From RU20A sp042610495 (GTDB lineage: Bacteria; Pseudomonadota; Alphaproteobacteria; Rhizobiales; Rhizobiaceae): 64,000 nucleotides of DNA. Shown in pieces: positions 44,120 to 51,805 of this stretch (position 1 is its first letter; every line of letters begins with the position of its first letter). Below the pieces are notes generated by a model. It was not told the DNA's origin. It made no database searches and saw only the letters and a program-made list of their open reading frames with translations. Both the position numbers and the translations under genes were made by a program. The DNA lies in NCBI RefSeq assembly GCF_042610495.1, contig NZ_JBHGAP010000001.1, positions 62,001 through 126,000 of the forward strand, written 5' to 3'.

Positions 44120-44569
44120 CTAATTTCCAAAACGGGCGGTAATTTCTGTGGCGAGTGTTGCGCCTTCGGCACGGTAGCGCTGCTCGGCCACCGCCGCTGC
44201 CGGGGTGCAACTGCGATGCACCGCAGCAAAACTGCGGTAACCGCGGTTGAAAGCGGCCGTCAGGCGCGCCTTTCTCTGCGGTTCCTTGCCGGCATCGGCT
44301 TCGATCAACGTCTGGAACAGCCCTCGCCAGTCGCCGCCGTCAGACGATTTGCACAGTGTTCTCAGATAGTCGACCGCGCCGACCACCTCGGCAAACCGCA
44401 GCAGCCGCTTGTCGTACGGCGCTTCCTTCTCGGCCGGTGCCTCGACAGGCGCCGTGACCGCGGCCTCGCTCCCGGGGGTGGCCTGTTTTTCGGTCTGGGC
44501 TGCGAGTTCGCCGGCCGGCAGAGCAGACAGACCGGCGACCATCGCGCCGCTGAGCGCCGCCATGCGCAT
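44120..44569 (-). CDS. TIGR02301-family secreted protein
   Basis: 149 residues from ATG with GAGGGG about 7 bases upstream; an ATG 11 codons earlier is less likely. Signal peptide ending GELAAQ, an Ala/Glu/Pro linker, then the family core YDKRLLRFAEVVGAVDYLRTLC, with a second cysteine in VHRSCTPAA. The family is restricted to alphaproteobacteria and has no known function. Confidence 0.8.
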   Translation of the reverse strand: MRMAALSGAMVAGLSALPAGELAAQTEKQATPGSEAAVTAPVEAPAEKEAPYDKRLLRFAEVVGAVDYLRTLCKSSDGGDWRGLFQTLIEADAGKEPQRKARLTAAFNRGYRSFAAVHRSCTPAAAVAEQRYRAEGATLATEITARFGN

Positions 44570-44601
44570 CCTGCTGCCCCTCTTTGTCCATTGCGGCGCC
44601 A

Positions 44602-45045
44602 TTATTCGCGCGCCTCAGCCGCCAGCCGGCGAAGGCACTCGTAGACGCTCTCGGGCGCATTCAACTGCAAGGCTTCCTCCACCGTGTACCAGCCCATCTC
44701 GGCCGCATCGTCGGCTGCGGCGGCAGCCGCAAAGCTCGCCTCGTCTGCCGTGACCCGAAACACCGAGAGAAAGAAGCCTCCGACCTGTCCGCCCGGTGCC
44801 GGCAGGTCATAGGTCGCAAACAGCACCGGCGAACCGGCGCGGATCCCGGTTTCCTCCAAAAGCTCGCGGACCGCCGTCTCTGCCGCCGTTTCGCCCGGCT
44901 CGCCGCGTCCGCCCGGAAAGGCATACATATCTGCCGACGGCGGATTGGCGCGGCGGATCAGCAGATAGCGACCATCCTTCTCCACGATCGCGGAGGAGGC
45001 AGGCTTGAAACGCAGGCGGGGAGAGGGAGGAGATTCGCTCGTCAT
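44602..45045 (-). CDS. Nudix hydrolase
   Basis: 147 residues. Complete Nudix box: GRGEPGETAAETAVRELLEE followed by TGI, with metal-binding glutamates. Such enzymes hydrolyse nucleoside diphosphates linked to another moiety (e.g. ADP-ribose); the substrate is unknown. The start at 45045 is only 36 bases from the divergent YedK start, so the two promoters must overlap. The longer open frame runs antisense through yedK and is not coding. Confidence 0.9.
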   Translation of the reverse strand: MTSESPPSPRLRFKPASSAIVEKDGRYLLIRRANPPSADMYAFPGGRGEPGETAAETAVRELLEETGIRAGSPVLFATYDLPAPGGQVGGFFLSVFRVTADEASFAAAAAADDAAEMGWYTVEEALQLNAPESVYECLRRLAAEARE

Positions 45046-45081
45046 GTTGACCCACTCTACGGCAGATGCGATTGCATTGTC

Positions 45082-45873
45082 ATGTGCGGACGTTTCGCCC
45101 TGACGGCAACCCCGGAAGAATTGCTGGAAATGTTCGGCCTCATCGAGGCCGACGATTTTCCGCCGCGCTTCAACATTGCCCCGACCCAGCCGATCCTCGT
45201 CATCGTGGCGGGAGAGCAGGGGCCGCCCGGCAGCAACCTGCCGCGCCGTCGTGCGCAGCTTGTCCGCTGGGGCTTCACGCCATCCTGGGTCAAGGATCCC
45301 CGCGATTTTCCGCTGCTGATCAATGCCCGCGCCGAAACGGCAGCCGAAAAGGCCTCCTTCCGCGCCGCCATGCGCCATCGCCGCATCCTCGTGCCGGCCT
45401 CCGGTTTCTACGAGTGGCATCGCCCGCCCAAGGAGAGCGGCGAGAAATCGCAGGCCTACTGGATCCGCCCGAAGCGCGGCGGCATCGTCGCCTTCGCCGG
45501 CCTCATGGAGACCTGGGCGTCCGCCGATGGCTCGGAGGTCGATACGGCCGCCATCCTCACCACGGCATCCACCGGCGTCATCGCCGGCATTCACGACCGA
45601 ACTCCCGTCGTCATCGAGTCCGGGGATTTCGACCGCTGGCTGGACTGCCGCGCCGGCGAGCCGCGCCATGTCGCCGACCTCATGGTCGCGCCGCCCGAAG
45701 ACCTGTTCGAGGCCATCGCCGTCTCCGACCGCGTCAACAAGGTGGCCAATACCGGTCCGGATCTCCAGGCACCGATGACCGACGCTCCTGCCGTGCCTGC
45801 CGCCAGGCCTGCGCGCCGCAAGGCCGACCCCGAAAGGGGTGGTGAGGGCGGGGGCCAGCTCTCGCTGTTTTGA
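45082..45873 (+). CDS. yedK: SRAP-domain abasic-site processing protein (YedK/HMCES type)
   Basis: 263 residues. Cys2 (MCGRFAL) forms the thiazolidine crosslink with abasic sites in single-stranded DNA. Active-site residues are in NARAET, SGFYEWH (Glu), and the catalytic histidine region GIHDRTPVVI. The C-terminal 40 residues form a low-complexity tail. The 5' UTR is very short and lacks a ribosome site; it may be leaderless. Divergent from the Nudix gene. Confidence 0.93.
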   Translation: MCGRFALTATPEELLEMFGLIEADDFPPRFNIAPTQPILVIVAGEQGPPGSNLPRRRAQLVRWGFTPSWVKDPRDFPLLINARAETAAEKASFRAAMRHRRILVPASGFYEWHRPPKESGEKSQAYWIRPKRGGIVAFAGLMETWASADGSEVDTAAILTTASTGVIAGIHDRTPVVIESGDFDRWLDCRAGEPRHVADLMVAPPEDLFEAIAVSDRVNKVANTGPDLQAPMTDAPAVPAARPARRKADPERGGEGGGQLSLF

Positions 45874-45904
45874 TCTCAAGCATGGCATGCCGGTCCAGGA
45901 ACGG

Positions 45905-45940
45905 CGAAAGGCCCCGCACGGTCTCGTGCAGGGCCTTTCG
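45905..45940 (+). terminator. Intrinsic terminator after yedK
   Basis: Stem CGAAAGGCC/GGCCTTTCG (45905-45913 with 45932-45940), with an inner stem GCACG/CGTGC. It lies 32 bases after the yedK stop. Only a short T-run is inside the stem, so termination strength is moderate. Confidence 0.65.
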
Positions 45941-46010
45941 CAATGTCGTCGCGCGGCGGATCAGCGGAGCAACGGCAACCGGACGCGGCCGGCCATGCCC
46001 GCGGCCATCC

Positions 46011-46148
46011 TTAGGCCGGGCGCTTCACCGGCTTGGCCTTGGCCTGGAGGGCCGCAGCAAGCACGGCCTTTAGGCCAACCGGACGATACTGGGTGATCAG
46101 GTCGCACAGCGGCTTCTTGGCTTGCTTGGCGGCATCTGCGGGGGTCAC
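46011..46148 (-). CDS. 45-residue protein with GTG start
   Basis: GTG at 46146-46148 with GAGGAG 9 bases upstream; 45 codons then TAA at 46011-46013. The product is highly basic at the end and helical: TPADAAKQAKKPLC, LITQYRPVGLKAV, then LQAKAKPVKRPA. The coding strand has a clear codon pattern, and lysine-alanine composition resembles short DNA- or RNA-binding tails. No family recognised. It is divergent from cysS. Confidence 0.6.
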   Translation of the reverse strand: MTPADAAKQAKKPLCDLITQYRPVGLKAVLAAALQAKAKPVKRPA

Positions 46149-46569
46149 GGCGGGGGCTCCTCAATGTTTCCGATTGAACCTAGTGTGTTGCCTCTCATAG
46201 GCGGAATCATGTCCGAATATGGGCAATTAAATCGAATAATATGCCTAAATAATTACTATTTGGAAGTAACGCATGGTCGTCGCGCGAAAGCTTTCGTGAG
46301 GGTGCGGTGCAATAGCCATGGTTGCGCCCGCGTTGCTGCGCTGCGGCAATGGCATCGCGCGCAAAGGCAGGCCCCGACGCACCCCTTGACCGCCATGGGA
46401 CGACGCGCAATAAGGTGAGCCATGAAAACCGCCGCCTGCCTTTGCCGGAACATTATTCGCTAGTTCGCGCTGGCCTGGCCGTTTTCGTCTCCTGACATCC
46501 CCAGATGACAAACGACCCGGCCGCCGGACGATCCGTCTTTGGCATTTTCGTTCTGGGAGATTTCCTGCA
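46149..46569. other. Intergenic region upstream of cysS (421 bp)
   Basis: A divergent promoter region. An AT-rich patch (46195-46270) lies near the small GTG gene. A 69-codon open frame at 46209-46418 begins AT-rich and turns into arginine-rich GC sequence, unlike a real gene. GGGAG before 46570 is the cysS ribosome site. No T-box or other riboswitch is evident. Confidence 0.4.
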
Positions 46570-47982
46570 ATGGCCGACCAGCCGGTCCTGACCTTCTACA
46601 ACACGCTGACGCGCGCCAAGACGCCGTTCCAGCCGATCGATGCGCAACATGTCAGGATGTATGTCTGCGGCCCGACGGTCTACGACTTCGCCCATATCGG
46701 CAATGCGAGGCCCGTCATCGTCTTCGACGTGCTCTTCCGCCTGCTCGCCCATATCTACGGGGCGGATCACGTCACCTATGTCCGCAACATCACCGACGTG
46801 GATGACAAGATCAACGCCCGGGCGCTGCGCGATTTCGGTGCCGAGATCGAGGCCGGCCGCCTGACGCTCAACGAGGCGATCCGCCGCGTGACCGAAAAGA
46901 CCGCCGACCAGTTCCACGCTGATGTCGCGGCGCTCGGCACCCTGCCGCCGAGCCACGAGCCGCGCGCCACCGAGCACATTGCCGGCATGATCGCGATCAT
47001 CGAGAAGCTGATCGCCAATGGCCGCGCCTACGCTGCCGCCGGCGAGGTGCTGTTCGATACGTCATGGTCCGAATATGGGGAGCTTTCCAAGCGCAACCTG
47101 GAAGACCAGCAGGCCGGCGCCCGCATCGCGGTCGATGCCCACAAGAAGCATCCGGGCGACTTCGTACTGTGGAAACTGTCCTCGCCGGAAGAGCCCGGCT
47201 GGGAAAGCCCCTGGGGCCGCGGCCGGCCCGGCTGGCACATCGAGTGCTCCGCCATGTCGGCCGCCTTCCTCGGAGAAACCTTCGACATCCACGGCGGCGG
47301 CCTCGATCTCATCTTCCCGCACCATGAAAACGAGATCGCCCAGTCGCGCTGCGCTCACGGCACAAAGGTGATGGCGAATGTCTGGATGCACAACGGCTTC
47401 GTGCAGGTCGAGGGCCGCAAGATGTCGAAGTCCGACGGCAACTTCGTCACCATCCACGACCTGCTCCACACCGAAACCTTCGGCGGCCGCAAATGGCCGG
47501 GCGAGGTGCTGCGCCTTGCCATGCTGATGACCCACTACCGCGAACCGATCGACTTCAGCGTGAAGCGGCTGGAGGAGGCGGAGCGGCTCATTGCCAAATG
47601 GCCGATAACGGAAGACGGCGCAGGCGAGGGGACCGTCGATCCGGCCGTGCTCGCTGCCCTCTCCGATGACCTCAACACGGTCGCCGCCGTGCAGGCCCTT
47701 CACGCGCTCGCCGCCCGCGCGGCAAGCGACAGCCATGCGCTCGCCAGCTTTCAGGCGACCGCCGCGCTTCTCGGCATCAGGCGGGAAAAAGCGGAGGTTT
47801 CCGGGGACTTGCAGGCCGAGATTGAATCGATTGTGGAACAGCGCCTTGGCTTCCTGAAGGCGAAAAACTTCGCCGAAGCCGACCGCCTGCGCGACGACCT
47901 CCTGGCCCGTGGCGTGCAGCTGAAGGATGGCAAGGACCCGGCAACGGGTGAGCGCGTGACGACCTGGGAGGTGAAGCGGTGA
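46570..47982 (+). CDS. cysS: Cysteinyl-tRNA synthetase
   Basis: 470 residues. HIGH-type motif in CGPTVYDFAHIGNAR and KMSKS motif in GRKMSKSDGNF; zinc ligands in MYVCGPT, HIECSAM and the later HHENEIAQS. Class I enzyme for cysteine charging. The C-terminal anticodon-binding region includes NFAEADRLRDDLLARGV. Followed by palindromic repeats. Confidence 0.96.
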   Translation: MADQPVLTFYNTLTRAKTPFQPIDAQHVRMYVCGPTVYDFAHIGNARPVIVFDVLFRLLAHIYGADHVTYVRNITDVDDKINARALRDFGAEIEAGRLTLNEAIRRVTEKTADQFHADVAALGTLPPSHEPRATEHIAGMIAIIEKLIANGRAYAAAGEVLFDTSWSEYGELSKRNLEDQQAGARIAVDAHKKHPGDFVLWKLSSPEEPGWESPWGRGRPGWHIECSAMSAAFLGETFDIHGGGLDLIFPHHENEIAQSRCAHGTKVMANVWMHNGFVQVEGRKMSKSDGNFVTIHDLLHTETFGGRKWPGEVLRLAMLMTHYREPIDFSVKRLEEAERLIAKWPITEDGAGEGTVDPAVLAALSDDLNTVAAVQALHALAARAASDSHALASFQATAALLGIRREKAEVSGDLQAEIESIVEQRLGFLKAKNFAEADRLRDDLLARGVQLKDGKDPATGERVTTWEVKR

Positions 47983-47993
47983 GGGTGGCGGGG

Positions 47994-48216
47994 CACCCCC
48001 TTCTGTCACTTCGTGACATCTCCCCCGCAAGGTGGGAGATCGGTGGTGCCTCGTCGTCCGCGTTGTGTTTTGCTCGCCGTGCGCATCGATCGGTTTCACC
48101 AGCCAGCGGCGGATGCATGATCCAAGTACGGAGCTTGCCTTTCGCCATGCCGGTGCCGCGAACGCCCCTGATCTCCCCCCTTGCGGGGGAGATGTCACGC
48201 AGTGACAGAGGGGGGT
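47994..48216. repeat. Inverted pair C1/C2 of two-hairpin palindromic repeats
   Basis: Units 47994-48041 and 48170-48216. The variable stem here is GTCAC-ttc-GTGAC in the left unit and, on the opposite strand, GTCAC-tgc-GTGAC in the right. The constant stem has one change in the left unit (gcaaggTggg). Spacer 128 bp. Confidence 0.85.
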
Positions 48217-48314
48217 ATGCAACGGTCATACCGCTCGGAGCGTTTCGCCTCTCTTGCGATGAAAATGCGTCGCCACCATCAAGTTTCGCTCGCCTTCGTG
48301 AAGCCGCACCGCAG

Positions 48315-48538
48315 CACCCCCCTCTGTCACTTCGTGACATCTCCCCCGCAAGGGGGGAGATCGGTGGTGCCTCACGGCCTGTTTCCAATGGCAGCGCTCG
48401 CGAAAGCCGTCCGCAAGGCATCAAGCTGACGAGAAGGCTTTCCGACTCGAGGCTGTTGCCTTCTGCGTATCCGATGCGGCAAACTCCCACGATCTCCCCC
48501 CTTGCGGGGGAGATGTCACGCAGTGACAGAGGGGGGTA
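48315..48538. repeat. Inverted pair C3/C4 of two-hairpin palindromic repeats
   Basis: Units 48315-48362 and 48491-48538, the same GTCAC/GTGAC variant as C1/C2. The spacer is again 128 bp but differs in sequence except for the first 12 bases (CGGTGGTGCCTC). Together the two pairs fill most of the 605-bp gap between cysS and the DUF559 gene. Confidence 0.85.
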
Positions 48539-48587
48539 TGCGCCGGCCGCAGCACGCAGGGCGTCCCCGATCGAGAGGAGTGTCCGC

Positions 48588-48983
48588 ATGCCGCACACGC
48601 CCGTTCCGCCAAGTCACCGGCGCAACGCGCGGCGCATGCGCAAAAGCCTGACCGAAGCGGAGCTGGCCTTCTGGAATGCGGTGCGCGCTCACCGCCTGAT
48701 GGGGCTCGGCTTCCGCCGACAGATGCCAATCTCCGGCTATATCGTTGATTTTGCCTGCCCGACCCATCGGCTCATCGTCGAGATAGATGGATCCCAGCAT
48801 GCCGACGCGGAGGCCATCCGCGATCGCGTGAGGGACGCGCGCCTTCAGGCGGCGGGGTGGATCGTCCTGCGCTTCTGGAATGACGACGTGCTCCGTCATC
48901 TCGATGATGTCTGCATGCATATCATTCGCACGATCGATGCCCGCGCCGTTCAGGCAACGGACATGCTGGAACCCGCCCCATGA
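48588..48983 (+). CDS. DUF559 endonuclease-like protein
   Basis: 131 residues of the PD-(D/E)XK-related DUF559 family (similar in fold to very-short-patch repair nucleases). Landmarks: RRMRKSLTEAELAFW, LGFRRQMPISGYIVDFAC with the aspartate, EIDGSQHAD, and GWIVLRFWNDDV. AGAGGAG lies 8 bases before the ATG. The stop overlaps the first GFA gene (ATGA), so they are translated together. Nuclease activity has not been shown for most members. Confidence 0.88.
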   Translation: MPHTPVPPSHRRNARRMRKSLTEAELAFWNAVRAHRLMGLGFRRQMPISGYIVDFACPTHRLIVEIDGSQHADAEAIRDRVRDARLQAAGWIVLRFWNDDVLRHLDDVCMHIIRTIDARAVQATDMLEPAP

Positions 48984-49510
48984 CCGCCCCCACCCCCCAC
49001 GCCCTTCATGCCGGCGGCTGCCAGTGCGGTGCGATCCGGTTTCGTGTCGAAGGCGTCCTCGGCGATGCCTCCGTCTGCCATTGCCGCATGTGCCAGAAGG
49101 CGTCCGGCGGCTTCTATATGCCGCTCGTCTCGCTGGGTACGGCGCGGCTGATGTGGACGCGCGGGCGCGTCCGGCATTTTCAGTCGTCCAATGCGGCGCG
49201 GCGCGGTTTCTGCGCCGATTGCGGGACGCCGCTGACCTATGAGGCGCCGGATGGCGTGGCGCTGGCGATCGGCACCTTCGATGATCCGCGCGCACTTCGC
49301 CCAGGGGTGCAGTGGGGCGTCGAGGCGAAGCTGCCCTACGTCGACGCGGTGCCGACGCTGCCGGAAGAGAACACCATGGCCGATGAAGGTGCCGCCGCCT
49401 TTCTCGCAACGCTCGTCTCCTACCAGCATCCCGACCACGATACCGATGACTGGACCCCGAAGATCGAGGCGGAGCGCGAGCACTGGCGCCCGAAGGAGCA
49501 AGGCGTATGA
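48980..49510 (+). CDS. GFA-family protein 1 (CENP-V/GFA-like)
   Basis: 176 residues. Zinc-binding pattern of the GFA fold: GGCQCGAIRF, VCHCRMCQKASGG and FCADCGTPLTYE. All seven cysteines typical of the family are there. Such proteins were named for glutathione-dependent formaldehyde activation, but most have no proven activity. Its C-terminus has YQHPDHDTDDW. It overlaps both neighbours by ATGA. Confidence 0.9.
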   Translation: MTAPTPHALHAGGCQCGAIRFRVEGVLGDASVCHCRMCQKASGGFYMPLVSLGTARLMWTRGRVRHFQSSNAARRGFCADCGTPLTYEAPDGVALAIGTFDDPRALRPGVQWGVEAKLPYVDAVPTLPEENTMADEGAAAFLATLVSYQHPDHDTDDWTPKIEAEREHWRPKEQGV

Positions 49511-50043
49511 GTGCGTCACATCCCGAAACGATGTCCGGCGGCTGCCAGTGCGGCGCGGTGCGCTTTCGCGCCGGCCATCTCGGCCGTCCCTCCATCTGCC
49601 ACTGCCGCATGTGCCAGAAGCATTTCGGTTCCTTCTTCGGCGCCTTCGTGACCGCCGATCGGGCGCATCTGGAGTGGACGCGCGGCCAGCCGACGCTGTG
49701 GCGCTCCTCCGACCAGTGCCTGCGCGGCTTTTGCAATCGCTGCGGCACGCCGCTGACCTATCACCATCCCGGCGGCGTCGAGCTCGCCATCGGTGCCTTC
49801 GATCACCCGGAAAAGCTGGAGCCGGCCATCCAGGTCAATCACGACAAGCGCCTGCCCTGGATCGACCGTCTCTTTGAAAAGCCCGTGCTGCAAAGCGCTG
49901 AGGCGGACGCCTTCTTCGCCACGATCGTCTCGCACCAGCACCCCGACCACGACACGACCGTCTGGCCCCCGGAAGACGATGGTGAACCGGCACCGCGCCG
50001 CCGCCATGGCCGGCATGGGTCGGGAGAGGGGGTGGAGGGATGA
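49507..50043 (+). CDS. GFA-family protein 2
   Basis: 178 residues with GGCQCGAVRF, ICHCRMCQKHFGSF and FCNRCGTPLTYH; all zinc cysteines are kept. It ends in a basic Arg/His/Gly tail (APRRRHGRHGSGEG) lacking in its neighbours. The HQHPDHDT motif matches paralogue 1. ATGA overlap with genes on both sides. Confidence 0.9.
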   Translation: MSASHPETMSGGCQCGAVRFRAGHLGRPSICHCRMCQKHFGSFFGAFVTADRAHLEWTRGQPTLWRSSDQCLRGFCNRCGTPLTYHHPGGVELAIGAFDHPEKLEPAIQVNHDKRLPWIDRLFEKPVLQSAEADAFFATIVSHQHPDHDTTVWPPEDDGEPAPRRRHGRHGSGEGVEG

Positions 50044-50549
50044 GCTACCAGCGTCTTTACACCGGCGGCTGCCAGTGCGGCGCGGTGCGCTACCGCGTCG
50101 AAGGCGAGCTTGCCGATCCGCATCTGTGCCACTGCCGCATGTGCCAGAAGGCAACCGGCAACTACTTCATGCCCGTCGCCACGGTGGCGCGGGAAAAGCT
50201 GGAACTGACTCGCGGCAACCCCGCCTGGTTTGCCTCCTCGGCCGTTGCCCGGCGCGGCTTCTGTGCCGCCTGCGGCACGCCGCTCTTCTACGACATGCCG
50301 GGCGAGGCGATCATCGGCATCGTGCTGGGCGCGCTGGATGCCCCTGACGATGTCAGGCCCGTGCGCCAGTCCGGCATGGAATCGCGCGTCATTTGGTTCA
50401 ATCGGCTCGCCGCGCTGCCGGCCGAGGACAGCAATGCCGACAGTGCCGACCCCGATGCACGCCGCGGCGCGATCTTCGAAAGCAATCGCCAGCACCCCGA
50501 TTACGAGACGGACCACTGGTCCCTCCCGCCATCGCCGCACAAGTCCTGA
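50040..50549 (+). CDS. GFA-family protein 3
   Basis: 169 residues with GGCQCGAVRYRVEG, LCHCRMCQKATGNYF and FCAACGTPLFYD. The most distant of the three (LFYD for LTYx; a longer ASSAVARRGF segment). Ends NRQHPDYETDHW. It closes the DUF559-GFA-GFA-GFA operon; proline iminopeptidase begins 27 bases later and may be co-transcribed. Confidence 0.9.
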   Translation: MSYQRLYTGGCQCGAVRYRVEGELADPHLCHCRMCQKATGNYFMPVATVAREKLELTRGNPAWFASSAVARRGFCAACGTPLFYDMPGEAIIGIVLGALDAPDDVRPVRQSGMESRVIWFNRLAALPAEDSNADSADPDARRGAIFESNRQHPDYETDHWSLPPSPHKS

Positions 50550-50576
50550 GACAGGCAAGCCTTGAAAGACACGAGC

Positions 50577-51536
50577 ATGACCGAGACGCTTCGCACCCTC
50601 TATCCGGAAATCGAGCCCTACGCCTCCGGCCACCTGGATGTCGGCGATGGCCATGTCATCTATTGGGAGCGCGTCGGCACGCCGGGCGCCAAGCCGGCCG
50701 TCTTCCTGCATGGCGGTCCGGGCGGCACGATCTCGCCCAGCCACCGCCGTCTCTTCGATCCCGCCCTTTACGACGTGATGCTCTTCGACCAGCGCGGCTG
50801 CGGCAAGTCCACGCCGCATGCGGCGCTTGAGGCCAACACCACCTGGCACCTCGTGGCCGATATCGAGCGTCTGCGCGAAATGGCCGGTGCCGAAAAATGG
50901 CTGGTCTTTGGCGGCTCTTGGGGCTCGACGCTGGCGCTCGCCTATGCCGAAACCTATCCCGAGCGGGTATCCGAACTCGTGGTGCGCGGCATCTATACGC
51001 TGACCCGGGCCGAGCTCGACTGGTACTATCAGTTCGGCGTCAGCGAAATGTTCCCCGACAAGTGGGAACGCTTCATCGCGCCCATTCCGCCGGAAGAACG
51101 CCACGAGATGATGCACGCCTATCACCGCCGCCTGACGAGCCCCGACAAGGCGACGCGGCTCGCGGCCGCGCTGAGCTGGAGCGTCTGGGAGGGCGAGACG
51201 ATCACGCTCCTGCCGGAGCCTTCCACCAGCGACCGCTTCGGCGAGGACGAGTTCGCCTACGCCTTCGCCCGCATCGAAAACCACTTCTTCGTCAATGCCG
51301 GCTGGCTGGAGGAGGGACAGCTTTTGCGCGACGCCCACAAGCTCGCCGGCATCCCCGGCGTCATTGTCCACGGCCGCTACGACATGCCGTGTCCCGCAAA
51401 ATATGCCTGGGCGCTGCACAAGGCCTGGCCCGATGCCGAGTTTTACTTGATCGAGGGCGCCGGACATGCCTATTCCGAACCCGGCATTCTGGATCGGCTG
51501 ATCTACGCGACGGACACATTTGCGGGGAAGAGCTGA
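50577..51536 (+). CDS. pip: Proline iminopeptidase
   Basis: 319 residues, alpha/beta hydrolase of peptidase family S33. Oxyanion HGGPGG, nucleophile GGSWGST, acid in GRYDMPC and histidine in GAGHAYSEP. It removes N-terminal proline from peptides. A TTG five codons upstream could also start it; the ATG gives the usual family length. Confidence 0.92.
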   Translation: MTETLRTLYPEIEPYASGHLDVGDGHVIYWERVGTPGAKPAVFLHGGPGGTISPSHRRLFDPALYDVMLFDQRGCGKSTPHAALEANTTWHLVADIERLREMAGAEKWLVFGGSWGSTLALAYAETYPERVSELVVRGIYTLTRAELDWYYQFGVSEMFPDKWERFIAPIPPEERHEMMHAYHRRLTSPDKATRLAAALSWSVWEGETITLLPEPSTSDRFGEDEFAYAFARIENHFFVNAGWLEEGQLLRDAHKLAGIPGVIVHGRYDMPCPAKYAWALHKAWPDAEFYLIEGAGHAYSEPGILDRLIYATDTFAGKS

Positions 51537-51555
51537 GGCGATCGAGATCGCTGCA

Positions 51556-51712
51556 CACCCCCCTCTGCCCTGCCGGGCATCTCCCCCGCAAGGGGGGAGA
51601 TCCGCAGGTGGCCTGACCTTCGCTCCTGAAGCGGCCGCAGTTTAGGACGGGGACAGCGCTCCAGGTGATCTCCCCCCTTGCGGGGGAGATGCCCGGCAGG
51701 GCAGAGGGGGGT
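51556..51712. repeat. Inverted pair D of two-hairpin palindromic repeats
   Basis: Units 51556-51602 and 51667-51712; variable stems are GCCC-tgcc-GGGC in both. Spacer 64 bp, the shortest of the five pairs. It lies between pip and cimA. Confidence 0.85.
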
Positions 51713-51805
51713 ATGCCACCCTCCACCGCCGCCGATAATGACTTGACGGAAACAACGTCCGTCACGTGATACGAAAAGCCGACACGTTCCCAGGGAGGGA
51801 ACACC

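Noticed and set aside
44602..45888. 428-residue protein including the Nudix hydrolase
   Set aside because: The added N-terminal 281 residues are antisense to yedK. The Nudix ATG at 45045 starts the conserved part.
46209..46418. 69-codon open frame upstream of cysS
   Set aside because: Composition changes abruptly from AT-rich to Arg-rich, the ribosome site is weak, and it fills a probable promoter region.
47983..48587. CRISPR-like array from the repeated palindromes
   Set aside because: Repeats alternate in orientation, are 45-48 bp with two hairpins, the spacers are of unequal length (64-128 bp across pairs), and no cas genes are present.
48588..50549. Defence system built on the DUF559 protein
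   Set aside because: DUF559 proteins are common singletons in rhizobia; the partners are GFA proteins, with no helicase, methylase or toxin partner.
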